64,000 nt of DNA from Bugula neritina (Eukaryota; Bryozoa; Gymnolaemata; Cheilostomatida; Bugulidae). Within the stretch, counting starts at the first letter, position 1, and every line of letters begins with the position of its first letter. This document shows positions 1 through 13,900 of the stretch, one piece after another. A program made the translations under genes and the position numbers. Where the stretch lies: assembly GCA_964035545.1 (NCBI GenBank), contig CAXIUT010000183.1, positions 558,001 through 622,000 of the forward strand, in the 5' to 3' direction. The notes beneath the pieces are model-generated. The model was not told where the DNA came from, made no database searches, and was given only the letters and a program-made list of their open reading frames with translations.

Positions 1-110
1 TACTGAAATAAACTGCAACACACTGAAATACACCGCAAAATACTACAACATGCTGAAATACACTGTAACATATTGAAATACACTGCAACACTTTGAAATA
101 TACTGCAACA

Positions 111-360
111 TACCGAAATATATGTTAAACTACTAAAATATACTGTAACACTTTGAAAAACAGTGTAACATACTGAAATATACTGCGACACTTTGCAGTG
201 TACTGTAACATACTGAAATATGCTGTAGCACACTGAAATACACTGCAACTCACTGAAATATACTGCAACATATTGAAATACACTGCAACATCCTACAACA
301 TGCTAAAATACACGGTAACATATTGAAATACAGTACAACACGTTGAAATATACTGCAACA
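111..360. repeat. Representative ~250-bp intermediate higher-order unit (25 decamers)
   Basis: This unit starts at taccgaaata and ends just before the next tacc-type decamer at 361. Variant decamers follow in fixed order: tacc, tatg(g/t)taaac, three ordinary, cattg or ctttg, tactgcgaca, ttgca-type, tgctgtagca, cactgcaact, tcctacaaca, tgct-type, tattg, cattg or cgttg. The same order and 250-bp spacing recur, for example 13,644 to 13,894 and about 27,288 to 27,538. An odd number of decamers is possible because the alternation of the two forms breaks at tcctacaaca, where two caaca decamers adjoin. Shorter and longer versions of 100, 140 and 260 bp occur (361-460, 461-600, 601-860), so this level is irregular. 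Confidence 0.75.
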
Positions 361-1230
361 TACCAGAATACATGGTAAAGTACTGAAATATACTGTAACA
401 CACTGAAAAATACTGCAACATACTGAAATATACTGCGACACATTGCAATATACTGCAACATACCAAAATATATGGTAAACTACTGAAATATACTTTAACA
501 CATTGAAAAATACTGCAATATACTGAAATATACTGTAACACACTGAAATATACTGCAACATACTGAAATACACTGTAACATACTGAAATAAACTGCAACA
601 TACCAAAATATATGGTAAACTACTGAAATATACTTTAACACATTGAAAAATCCTGCAACATACTAAAATATACTGTAACACACTGCAAGATACTGCAACA
701 TACCGAAATACACTGTAACATAGTGAAACACACTGCAACATACTGCATTATACTGACATACACTGGAACATATTGAAATACACTGCAACATCCTACAACA
801 TGCTGAAATGCGCTGTAACATATTGAAATACACTGCAACACATTGAAAAATACTGCAACATACCGAAATATATGGTAAACTATTGAATTATACTGTAACA
901 CATTGAAAAATACTGGAACACACTGAAATATACTCTGACACAATGCAAAATACTGTAACATACTGAAATATGCTGTAGCACACTGAAATACACTGCAACT
1001 CACTGAAATATACTGCAACATACTGAAAAACACTGTAACATATTGAGACATACTGCAACATACTGCAACATACTGAAATACACTGTAACATCCTGAAATA
1101 CATTGCAAAATACTGCAACATATTGAAATACACTGTAACACATTGAAAAATACTGCAACATACTGAAATACACTGCAACCCACTGAAATACATCGCAAAA
1201 GACTACAACATACTGAAATACACTGTAACA

Positions 1231-1241
1231 TATATTCAATA
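1231..1241. other. 1-bp register slip not caused by an A run (also at 5,565)
   Basis: The decamer reads tatattcaata, 11 bp, where tattgaaata is expected. It shifts the 10-bp register by 1 bp. The only other instance is at about 5,565-5,575 in the duplicate copy. Related segments at 9,050 and 36,410 have the ordinary tattgaaata, so this is a derived mutation copied once. Confidence 0.85.
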
Positions 1242-2032
1242 CACTGCAACACATTGAAATATACTGCAACCTATAGAAATATATGGTAAACTACTGAAAT
1301 ATACTGTAACGCATTGAAAAATACTGCAACATACTGAAATATACTGTAACAAACTGAAATATACTGCAACATACTGAAATACACTGTAACATACTGAAAT
1401 AAACTGCAACATACTGAAGTACACTGCAACATCCTACAACATACTGAAATACAATGTAACATATTGAAACACACTGCAACACATTGAAATATACTGCCAT
1501 GTACCGAATTATATGGTGGACTACTGAAATATACTGTAACACATTGAAAAATACTGCAAGATACTGAAATATACTGCGACACATTGCAATATACTGTAAC
1601 ATACCGAAATATATGGTAAACTATTGAATTATACTGTAACACATTGAAAAATACTGCAACATACTGAAATATACTGTAACACACTGAAATATACTGCAAC
1701 ATACTGAAATACACTGTAACATATTGAAATACACTGCAACAAACTACAACATATTGAAATACACTGCAACGCATTGAAAGACACTGCAACACATTGAAAT
1801 ATACTGCAATATACCAATATATATGGTAAACTGCTGAAATATACTTTAACACATTGAAAAATACTGCAACATACTGAAATATACTGTAACACACTGAAAT
1901 ATACTGCAACATACTGCAACAATCTGAAATACACTGTAACATACTGAAATACACTGCAACAAACTACAACATATTGAAATACACTGCAACACATTGAAAT
2001 ATACTGCAACATACCTAAATATACGGTAATAT

Positions 2033-2044
2033 ACCGAAAAAAAA
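2033..2044. repeat. A-run marker monomer, accg type (first of 28)
   Basis: Coordinates give the first instance: accg followed by eight A and then ctgtaacagattg. A runs of this type start near 2037, 4239, 7722, 10325, 11907, 17622, 18794, 27140, 28412, 29645, 31017, 33040, 35083, 37694, 38856, 40619, 42662, 45273, 46435, 52479, 54531, 55153, 55936, 57298, 59221, 60454, 60976 and 62338. Runs are A8 or A9; 11907 and 18794 are interrupted by one G (aaagaaaa), which marks them as sister copies. Each follows a tacctaaata-type decamer and a tacggtaata-type decamer. A8 copies advance the decamer register by 1 bp and A9 copies by 2 bp. Confidence 0.9.
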
Positions 2045-2072
2045 CTGTAACAGATTGAAAAATTCTGCAACA

Positions 2073-2746
2073 TACTGAAATAAACTGCAACACACTGAAA
2101 TACACCGCAAAATACTACAACATGCTGAAATACACTGTAACATATTGAAATACACTGCAACACTTTGAAATATACTGCAACATACCGAAATATATGTTAA
2201 ACTACTAAAATATACTGTAACACTTTGAAAAACAGTGCAACATACTGAAATATACTGCGACACTTTGCAATGTACTGTAACATACTGAAATATGCTGTAG
2301 CACACTGAAATACACTGCAACTCACTGAAATATACTGCAACATATTGAAATACACTGCAACATCCTACAACATGCTAAAATACACGGTAACATATTGAAA
2401 TACAGTACAACACGTTGAAATATACTGCAACATACCGGAATATATGGTAAAGTACTGAAATATACTGTAACACACTGAAAAATACTGCAACATACTGAAA
2501 TATACTGCGACACATTGCAATATACTGCAACATACCAAAATATATGGTAAACTACTGAAATATACTTTAACACATTGAAAAATACTGCAACATACTGAAA
2601 TATACTGTAACACACTAAAATATACTGCAACATACTGAAATACACTGTAACATACTGAAATAAACTGCAACATACCAAAATATATGGTAAACTACTGAAA
2701 TATACTTTAACACATTGAAAAATCCTGCAACATACTAAAATATACT
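2073..2746. repeat. Duplicated segment, copy of 1-674
   Basis: It begins just after an A-run marker, and its first 60 bases are identical to the window start. Landmarks keep a 2,072-bp offset until about 2,747, where tactgcgaca replaces tactgtaaca. The stretch from 2,747 to 4,274 continues with other arrangements of the same decamers, including the composite block at 3,283-4,246. Confidence 0.82.
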
Positions 2747-3282
2747 GCGACACATTGCAATATACTGTAACATACTGAAATATGCTCTAGCACACTGAAA
2801 TACACTGCAACTCACTGAAATATACTGCAACATACTGAAATACACTGCAACACATTGAAATATACTGCAACCTACAGAAATAGGTGGTAAACTACTGAAA
2901 TATACTGTAACACATTGAAAAATACTGCAACATACTGAAATATACTGCGACACATTGTAATATACTGTAACATACTGAAACATACTGTAGCACACTGAAA
3001 TAGACTGCAGCTCACTGAAATATACTGCATTATACTGAAATTCACTGCAGCATCCTACAACATGCTGAAATACACTGTAACATATTGAAATACACTGCAA
3101 CAAACTACAACATATTGAAATACACTGCAAGGCATTGAAAGACACTGCAACACATTGAAATATACTGCAACATACCTAAATATACGGTAATATACTGAAA
3201 TATACTGTAACACATTGAAAAATACTGCAAGATACTGAAATATACTGTGACACATTGCAATATACTGTAACATACTGAAATA

Positions 3283-4246
3283 TGCTCAAGCACACTGAAA
3301 CACACTGCACCTCACTGAAACATACTGCAACATACTGAAATACACTGCAACATCCTACAACATACTGAAACACACTGCAACATATTGAAAGACACTGCAA
3401 GACAATGAAATATACTGCAACATACTGAAATATACTGTAACACACTGAAATATACTGCAACATACTGAAATACACTGCTACATACTGAAATATACTGCAA
3501 CATACTGCAACATACTGAAATACACTGTAACATACTGAAATACACTGCAACAAACTACAACATATTGAAATACACTGCAACACATTGAAATATACTGCAA
3601 CATACCTAAATATACGGTAATATAGCGGAAAAAAACTGTAACAGATTTACAAATTCTGCAACATACTGAAATATACTGCGACACATTGCAATATACTGTA
3701 ACATACTGAAATATGCTCTAGCACACTGAAATACACTGCAACCCACTGAAATATACTGCAACATACGGAAATACACTGCAACACATTGAAACACACTGCA
3801 ACATACCAAAATAAATGGTAAACTACTGAAATATACTTTAACACATTGAAAAATACTGCAACATACTGAAATATACTGTAACACACTGAAATATACTGCA
3901 AAATACTGAAATACACTGTAACATATTGAAATACACTGCAACAAACTACAACATATTGAAATACACTGCAACGCATTGAAAGACACTGCAACACATTGAA
4001 ATATACTGCAATATACCAATATATATGGTAAACTGCTGAAATATACTTTAACACATTGAAAAATACTGCAACATACTGAAATATACTGTAACACACTGAA
4101 ATATACTGCAACATACTGCAACAATCTGAAATACACTGTAACATACTGAAATACACTGCAACAAACTACAACATATTGAAATACACTGCAACACATTGAA
4201 ATATACTGCAACATACCTAAATATACGGTAATATACCGAAAAAAAA
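3283..4246. repeat. Fixed composite block: tgctcaagca to A7 marker (346 bp) to A8/A9 marker (610 bp)
   Basis: Coordinates give the first instance. The rare decamer tgctcaagca, followed by cactgaaaca and cactgcacct, lies at 3283, 6766, 12663, 19550, 27647, 34127, 41706, 51523, 58325 and 63365, with a ttctcaagca variant at 32084. In ten of these eleven places a gcgg/gcag A run starts exactly 346 bp later; 27647 is the exception. An accg A run then starts exactly 610 bp on in 3629/4239, 7112/7722, 29035/29645, 32430/33040, 34473/35083, 40009/40619, 42052/42662, 51869/52479, 55326/55936 and 59844/60454. The 58671/59221 pair is 550 bp, having lost 60 bp. Copies at 13009 and 19896 instead reach an aagg marker after 2,130 bp. 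All spacings were counted from line positions. Confidence 0.88.
3625..3635. repeat. A-run marker monomer, gcgg type (first of 14)
   Basis: Coordinates give the first instance: tagcgg, seven A, then ctgtaacagatt. A runs of this type start near 3629, 7112, 13009, 19896, 29035, 32430, 34473, 40009, 42052, 51869, 55326, 58671, 59844 and 63711. The copies at 55326 and 58671 read tagcag. Each advances the decamer register by 1 bp. Most are followed by gacaaat where the accg type has gaaaaat, so the two marker types are distinct monomers descended from a common A-run monomer. Confidence 0.9.
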
Positions 4247-4274
4247 CTGTAACAGATTGAAAAATTCTGCAACA

Positions 4275-5990
4275 TACTGAAATAAACTGCAACACACTGA
4301 AATACATCGCAAAATACTACAACATACTGAAATACACTGTAACATATTGAAATACACTGCAACACTTTGAAATATACTGCAACATACCGAAATATATGTT
4401 AAACTACTAAAATATACTGCAACACTTTGAAAAACAGTGTAACATACTGAAATATACTGCGACACTTTGCAGTGTACTGTAACATACTGAAATATGCTGT
4501 AGCACACTGAAATACACTGCAACTCACTGAAATATACTGCACAATATTGAAATACACTGCAACATCCTACAACATGCTAAAATACACGGTAACATATTGA
4601 AATACAGTACAACACGTTGAAATATACTGCAACATACCGGAATACATGGTAAAGTACTGAAATATACTGTAACACACTGAAAAATACTGCAACATACTGA
4701 AATATACTGCGACACATTGCAATATACTGCAACATACCAAAATATATGGTAAACTACTGAAATATACTTTAACACATTGAAAAATACTGCAATATACTGA
4801 AATATACTGTAACACACTGAAATATACTGCAACATACTGAAATACACTGTAACATACTGAAATAAACTGCAACATACCAAAATATATGGTAAACTACTGA
4901 AATATACTTTAACACATTGAAAAATCCTGCAACATACTAAAATATACTGTAACACACTGCAAGATACTGCAACATACCGAAATACACTGTAACATAGTGA
5001 AACACACTGCAACATACTGCATTATACTGACATACACTGGAACATATTGAAATACACTGCAACATCCTACAACATGCTGAAATGCGCTGTAACATATTGA
5101 AATACACTGCAACACATTGAAAAATACTGCAACATACCGAAATATATGGTAAACTATTGAATTATACTGTAACACATTGAAAAATACTGGAACACACTGA
5201 AATATACTCTGACACAATGCAAAATACTGTAACATACTGAAATATGCTGTAGCACACTGAAATACACTGCAACTCACTGAAATATACTGCAACATACTGA
5301 AAAACACTGTAACATATTGAGACATACTGCAACATACTGCAACATACTGAAATACACTGTAACATCCTGAAATACATTGCAAAATACTGCAACATATTGA
5401 AATACACTGCAACACATTGAAATATACTGCAACATACCTAAATATCCGGTAATATACTGAAATATACTGTAACACATTGAAAAATACTGCAACATACTGA
5501 AATACACTGCAACCCACTGAAATACATCGCAAAAGACTACAACATACTGAAATACACTGTAACATATATTCAATACACTGCAACACATTGAAATATACTG
5601 CAACCTATAGAAATATATGGTAAACTACTGAAATATACTGTAACGCATTGAAAAATACTGCAACATACTGAAATATACTGTAACAAACTGAAATATACTG
5701 CAACATACTGAAATACACTGTAACATACTGAAATAAACTGCAACATACTGAAGTACACTGCAACATCCTACAACATACTGAAATACAATGTAACATATTG
5801 AAACACACTGCAACACATTGAAATATACTGCCATGTACCGAATTATATGGTGGACTACTGAAATATACTGTAACACATTGAAAAATACTGCAAGATACTG
5901 AAATATACTGCGACACATTGCAATATACTGTAACATACCGAAATATATGGTAAACTATTGAATTATACTGTAACACATTGAAAAATACTG
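4275..5990. repeat. Duplicated segment, copy of 1-1,656 with 60 bp more
   Basis: See the partner at 1-1,656. This copy retains six decamers at about 5,411-5,470, including tacctaaata and tccggtaata. The same tccggtaata arrangement is present at related positions such as 8,930, so the longer form is probably ancestral and the window-start copy carries a deletion. Confidence 0.85.
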
Positions 5991-6649
5991 AAACAAACTG
6001 AAATATACTCTGACACAATGCAAAATACTGTAACATACTGAAATATGCTGTAGCACACTGAAATACACTGCAACTCACTGAAATATACTGCAACATACTG
6101 AAAAACACTGTAACATATTGAGACATACTGCAACATACTGCAACATACTGAAATACACTGTAACATACTGAAATACATTGCAAAATACTGCAACATATTG
6201 AAATACACTGCAACACATTGAAATATACTGCAACATACCTAAATATCCGGTAATATACTGAGATATACTGTAACACATTGAAAAATACTGCAACATACTG
6301 AAATACACTGCAACCCACTGAAATACATCGCAAAAGACTACAACATACTGAAATACACTGTAACATATTGAAATACACTGCAACACATTGAAATATACTG
6401 CAACCTATAGAAATATATGGTAAACTACTGAAATATACTGTAACACATTGAAAAATACTGCATCATACTGAAATATACTGCGACATAATGCAATATTCTG
6501 TAACATACTGAGATATGCTGTAGCACACTGAAATACACTACAACTCACTGAAACATACTGCAACATACTGAAATACACTGTAACATCCTACAACATACTG
6601 AAATACACAGTAACATATTGAAATACACTGCAACACATTGAGATATACT

Positions 6650-9600
6650 GCAACATACCTAAATATACGGTAATATACTGAAATATACTGTATCACATTG
6701 AAAAATACTGCAAGATACTGAAATATACTGTGACACATTGCAATATACTGTAACATACTGAAATATGCTCAAGCACACTGAAACACACTGCACCTCACTG
6801 AAACATACTGCAACATACTGAAATACACTGCAACATCCTACAACATACTCAAATACACTGCAACATATTGAAAGACACTGCAAGACAATGAAATATACTG
6901 CAACATACTGAAATATACTGTAACACACTGAAATATACTGCAACATACTGAAATACACTGCTACATACTGAAATATACTGCAACATACTGCAACATACTG
7001 AAATACACTGTAACATACTGAAATACACTGCAACAAACTACAACATATTGAAATACACTGCAACACATTGCAATATACTGCAACATACCTAAATATACGG
7101 TAATATAGCGGAAAAAAACTGTAACAGATTGACAAATCCTGCAACATACTGAAATATACTGCGACGCATTGCAATATACTGTAACATACTGAAATATGCT
7201 CTAGCACACTGAAATACACTGCAACCCACTGAAATATACTGCAACATACGGAAATACACTGCAACACATTGAAATACACTGCAACATACCAAAATAAATG
7301 GTAAACTACTGAAATATACTTTAACACATTGAAAAATACTGCAACATACTGAAATATACTGTAACACACTGAAATATACTGCAACATACTGAAATACACT
7401 GTAACATATTGAAATACACTGCAACAAACTACAACATATTGAAATACACTGCAACGCATTGAAAGACACTGCAACACATTGAAATATACTGCAATATACC
7501 AATATATATGGTAAACTGCTGAAATATACTTTAACACATTGAAAAATACTGCAACATACTGAAATATACTGTAACACACTGAAATATACTGCAACATACT
7601 GCAACAATCTGAAATACACTGTAACATACTGAAATACACTGCAACAAACTACAACATATTGAAATACACTGCAACACATTGAAATATACTGCAACATACC
7701 TAAATATACAGTAATATACCGAAAAAAAACTGTAACAGATTGAAAAATTCTGCAACATACTGAAATAAACTGCAACACACTGAAATACACCGCAAAATAC
7801 TACAACATACCGAAATACACTGTAACATATTGAAATACACTGCAACACTTTGAAATATACTGCAACATACCGAAATATATGGTAAACTACTAAAATATAC
7901 TGTAACACTTTGAAAAACAGTGCAACATACTGAAATATACTGCGACACTTTGCAATGTACTGTAACATACTGAAATATGCTGTAGCACACTGAAATACAC
8001 TGCAACTCACTGAAATATACTGCAACATATTGAAATACACTGCAACATCCTACAACATGCCAAAATACACGGTAACATATTGAAATACAGTACAACACGT
8101 TGAAATATACTGCAACATACCGGAATGTATGGTAAAGTACTTAAAGATACTGTAACACACTGAAAAATACTGCAACATACTGAAATATACTGCGACACAT
8201 TGCAATATACTGCAACATACCAAAATATATGGTAAACTACTGAAATATACTTTAACACATTGAAAAATACTGCAACATACTGAAATATACTGTAACACAC
8301 TGAAATATACTGCAACATACTGAAATACACTGTAACATACTGAAATAAACTGCAACATACCAAAATATATGGTAAACTACTGAAATATACTTTAACACAT
8401 TGAAAAATCCTGCAACATACTAAAATATACTGTAACACACTGCAAGATACTGCAACATACCGAAATACACTGTAACATAGTGAAACACACTGCAACATAC
8501 TGCATTATACTGACATACACTGGAACATATTGAAATACACTGCAACATCCTACAACATGCTGAAATACGCTGTAACATATTGAAATACACTGCAACACAT
8601 TGAAAAATACTGCAACATACCGAAATATATGGTAAACTATTGAATTATACTGTAACACATTGAAAAATACTGGAACACACTGAAATATACTCTGACACAA
8701 TGCAAAATACTATAACATACTGAAATATGCTGTAGCACACTGAAATACACTGCAACTCACTGAAATATACTGCAACATACTGAAAAACACTGTAACATAT
8801 TGAGACATACTGCAACATACTGCAACATACTGAAATACACTGTAACATACTGAAATGCATTGCAAAATACTGCAACATATTGAAATACACTGCAACACAT
8901 TGAAATATACTGCAACATACCTAAATATCCGGTAATATACTGAAATATACTGTAACACATTGAAAAATACTGCAACATACTGAAATACACTGCAACCCAC
9001 TGAAATACATCGCAAAAGACTACAACATACTGAAATACACTGTAACATATTGAAATACACTGCAACACATTGAAATATACTGCAACCTATAGAAATATAT
9101 GGTAAACTACTGAAATATACTGTAACGCATTGAAAAATACTGCAACATACTGAAATATACTGTAACAAACTGAAATATACTGCAACATACTGAAATACAC
9201 TGTAACATACTGAAATAAACTGCAACATACTGAAGTACACTGCAACATCCTACAACATACTGAAATACAATGTAACATATTGAAACACACTGCAACACAT
9301 TGAAATATACTGCAATGTACCGAATTATATGGTGGACTACTGAAATATACTGTAACACATTGAAAAATACTGCAAGATACTGAAATATACTGCGACACAT
9401 TGCAATATACTGTAACATACTGAAATATGCTACAGCACACTGAAATACACTGCAACTCACTGAAATATATACCACAACATATTGAAATACACTGCAACAT
9501 TCTACAACATGCTGAAACACACAGTAACGTATTGAAATACACTGCAACACATTGAAATATACAGCAACATACCGAAATATATGGTAAACTACTGAAATAG

Positions 9601-10995
9601 ACTGTAACACATTGCAAAGGACTGCAACATACTGAAATATACCGCGACACATTGCAATATACTGTAACATACTGAAATATGCTCTAGCACACTGAAATAC
9701 ACTGCAACTCACTGAAATATACTGCAACATACTGAAATACACTGCAACACATTGAAATATACTGCAACCTACAGAAATAGGTGGTAAACTACTGAAATAT
9801 ACTGTAACACATTGAAAAATACTGCAACATAATGAAATATACTGCGACACATTCTAATATACTGTAACATACTGAAACATACTGCAGCACACTGAAATAG
9901 ACTGCAGCTCACTGAAATATACTGCATTATACTGAAATTCACTGCAGCATCCTACAACATGCTGAAATACACTGTAACATAATGAAATACACTGCAACAA
10001 ACTACAACATATTGAAATACACTGCAACGCATTGAAAGACACTGCAACACATTGAAATATACTGCAATATACTAATATATATGGTAAACTGCTGAAATAT
10101 ACTTTAACACATTGAAAAATACTGCAATATACTGTAACACACTGAAATATACTGCAACATACTGAAATACACTGCTAGATACTGAAATATACTGCAACAT
10201 ACTGCAACAATCTGAAATACACTGTAACATACTGAAATACACTGCAACAAACTACAACATATTGAAATACACTGCAACACATTGAAATATACCGCAACAT
10301 ACCTAAATATACGGTAATATACCGAAAAAAAAACTGTAACAGATTGAAAAATTCTGCAACATACTGAAATAAACTGCAACACACTGAAATACACCGCAAA
10401 ATACTACAACATACTGAAATACACTGTAACATATTGAAATACACTGCAACACTTTGAAATATACTGCAACATACCGAAATATATGTTAAACTACTAAAAT
10501 ATACTGTAACACTTTGAAAAACAGTGCAACATATTGAAATATACTGCGACATTTTGCAATGTACTGTAACATACTGAAATATGCTGTAGCACACTGAAAT
10601 ACACTGCAACTCACTGAAATATACTGCAACATATTGAAATACACTGCAACATCCTACAACATGCTAAAATACACTGTAACATATTGAAATACAGTACAAC
10701 ACATTGAAATATACTGCAACATACCGGAATATATGGTAAAGTACTGAAAAATACTGTAACACACTGAAAAATACTGCAACATACTGAAATATACTGCGAC
10801 ACATTGCAATATACTGCAACATACCAAAATATATGGTAAACTACTGAAATATACTTTAACACATTGAAAAATACTGCAACATACTGAAATATACTGTAAC
10901 ACACTGAAATATACTGCAACATACTGAAATACACTGTAACATACTGAAATAAACTGCAACATACCAAAATATATGGTAAACTACTGAAATATACT
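6650..10995. repeat. 4.35-kb segment duplicated at 34,011-38,364
   Basis: Landmarks hold an offset of 27,361 bp from 6,650 to about 9,465, then 27,359 after a 2-bp insertion here, then 27,369 after this copy lost one decamer near 10,127. The left edge is near 6,650, inside a tacctaaata monomer. On the right, matching stops at 10,996/38,365 (cttt against ctgt). The same sequence recurs at about 41,590-45,943 because the partner is itself tandemly duplicated. Confidence 0.82.
9467..9480. other. 2-bp register slip in the 7.0-kb copies (also near 16,463 and 23,393)
   Basis: The sequence aaatatataccacaacat stands where aaatatactgcaacat is expected, a 2-bp insertion with base changes. It is found in copies A, B and C of the ~7.0-kb unit only. 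Corresponding places at 36,829, 44,408 and 50,020 have the ordinary form. Confidence 0.85.
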
Positions 10996-13900
10996 TTAAC
11001 ACATTGAAAAATCCTGCAACATACTAAAATATACTGTAACACACTGCAAGATACTGCAACATACCGAAATACACTGTAACATAGTGAAACACACTGCAAC
11101 ATACTGCATTATACTGACATACACTAGAACATATTGAAATACACTGCAACATCCTACAACATGCTGAAATACGCTGTAACATATTGAAATACACTGCAAC
11201 ACATTGAAAAATACTGCAACATACCGAAATATATGGTAAACTATTGAATTATACTGTAACACATTGAAAAATACTGAAACAAACTGAAATATACTCTGAC
11301 ACAATGCAAAATACTGTAACATACTGAAATATGCTGTAGCACACTGAAATACACTGCAACTCACTGAAATATACTGCAACATACTGAAATACACTGTAAC
11401 ATACTGAAATACATTGCAAAAGACTGCAACATATTGAAATACACTGCAACACATTGAAATACACTGCAACATACCAAAATAAATGGTAAACTACTGAAAT
11501 ATACTTTAACACATTGAAAAATACTGCAACATACTGAAATATGCTGTAACACACTGAAATATACTGCAACATACTGAAATACACTGTAACATATTGAAAT
11601 ACACTGCAACAAACTACAACATATTGAAATACACTGCAACGCATTGAAAGACACTGCAACACATTGAAATATACTGCAATATACCAATATATATGGTAAA
11701 CTGCTGAAATATACTTTAACACATTGAAAAATACTGCAACATACTGAAATATACTGTAAGACACTGAAATATACTGCAACATACTGCAACAATCTGAAAT
11801 ACACTGTAACATACTGAAATACACTGCAACAAACTACAACATATTGAAATACACTGCAACACATTGAAATATACTGCAACATACCTAAATATACGGTAAT
11901 ATACCGAAAGAAAACTGTAACAGATTGAAAAATTCTGCAACATACTGAAATAAACTGCAACACACTGAAATACACCGCAAAATACTACAACATGCTGAAA
12001 TACACTGTAACATATTGAAATACACTGCAACACTTTGAAATATACTGCAACATACCGAAATATATGTTAAACTACTAAAATATACTGTAACACTTTGAAA
12101 AACAGTGCAACATACTGAAATATACTGCGACACTTTGCAATGTACTGTAACATACTGAAATATGCTACAGCACACTGAAATACACTGCAACCCACTGAAA
12201 TATACTGCAACATATTGAAATACACTGCAACATTCTACAAGATGCTGAAACACACTGTAACGTATTGAAATACACTGCAACACATTGAAAAAAACAGCAA
12301 CATACCGAAATATATGGTAAACTACTGAAATATACTGTAACGCATTAAAAAATACTGCATCATACTGAAATATACTGCGACATAATGCAATATTCTGTAA
12401 CATACTGAGATATGCTGTAGCACACTGAAATACACTAGAACTCACTGAAACATACTGCAACATACTGAAATACACTGTAACATCCTACAACATACTGAAA
12501 TACACAGTAACATATTGAAATACACTGCAACACATTGAAATATACTGCAACATACCTAAATATACGGTAATATATTGAAATATACTGTATCACATTGAAA
12601 AATACTGCAAGATACTGAAATATACTGTGACACATTGCAATATACTGTAACATACTGAAATATGCTCAAGCACACTGAAACACACTGCACCTCACTGAAA
12701 CATACTGCAACATACTGAAATACACTGCAACATCCTACAACATACTCAAATACACTGCAACATATTGAAAGACACTGCAAGACAATGAAATATACTGCAA
12801 CATACTGAAATATACTGTAACACACTGAAATATACTGCAACATACTGAAATACACTGCTACATACTGAAATATACTGCAACATACTGCAACATACTGAAA
12901 TACACTGTAACATACTGAAATACACTGCAACAAACTACAACATATTGAAATACACTGCAACACATTGAAATATACTGCAACATACCTAAATATACGGTAA
13001 TATAGCGGAAAAAAACTGTAACAGATTGACAAATCCTGCAACATACTGAAATATACTGCGACGCATTGCAATATACTGTAACATACTGAAATATGCTCTA
13101 GCACACTGAAATACACTGCAACCCACTGAAATATACTGCAACATACGGAAATACACTGCAACACATTGAAATACACTGCAACATACCAAAATAAATGGTA
13201 AACTACTGAAATATACTTTAACACATTGAAAAATACTGCAACATACTGAAATATACTGTAACACACTGAAATATACTGCAACATACTGAAATACACTGTA
13301 ACATATTGAAATACACTGCAACAAACTACAACATATCGAAATACACTGCAACGCATTGAAAGACACTGCAACACATTGAAATATACTGCAATATACCAAT
13401 ATATATGGTAAACTACTGAAATATACTGTAACACATTGAAAAATACTGCAACATACTGAAACATACTGCGACACATTGCAATATACTGTAACATACTGCA
13501 ACATGCTGTAGCACACTGAATTAGACTGCAGCTCACTGAAATATACTGCAACATACTGAAATTCACTGCAGCATCCTACAACATGCTGAAATACACTGTA
13601 ACATATTGAAATACACTGCAACACATTGAAATATACTGCAACATACCGCAATATATGGTAAACTACTGAAATATACTGTAACACATTGAAAAATACTGCA
13701 TCATACTGAAATATACTGCGACATAATGCAATATTCTGTAACATACTGAGATATGCTGTAGCACACTGAAATACACTACAACTCACTGAAACATACTGCA
13801 ACATACTGAAATACACTGTAACATCCTACAACATACAGAAATACACAGTAACATATTGAAATACACTGCAACACATTGAAATATACTGCAACATACCTAA

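Larger units (their letters stand above)
1..1656. repeat. Duplicated segment, copy of 4,275-5,990
   Basis: The first 1.1 kb matches 4,275 onward at an offset of 4,274 bp, then at 4,334 bp because this copy lacks 60 bp (six decamers) present at about 5,411-5,470. Both copies share the unusual tatattcaata 1-bp insertion at 1,231 and 5,565, so the insertion predates the duplication. Matching stops near 1,657/5,991 (tactgcaac against tactgaaac). The first 674 bp also match 2,073-2,746 at an offset of 2,072 bp, differing at only scattered bases. A further relative begins at 7,758. Confidence 0.85.
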
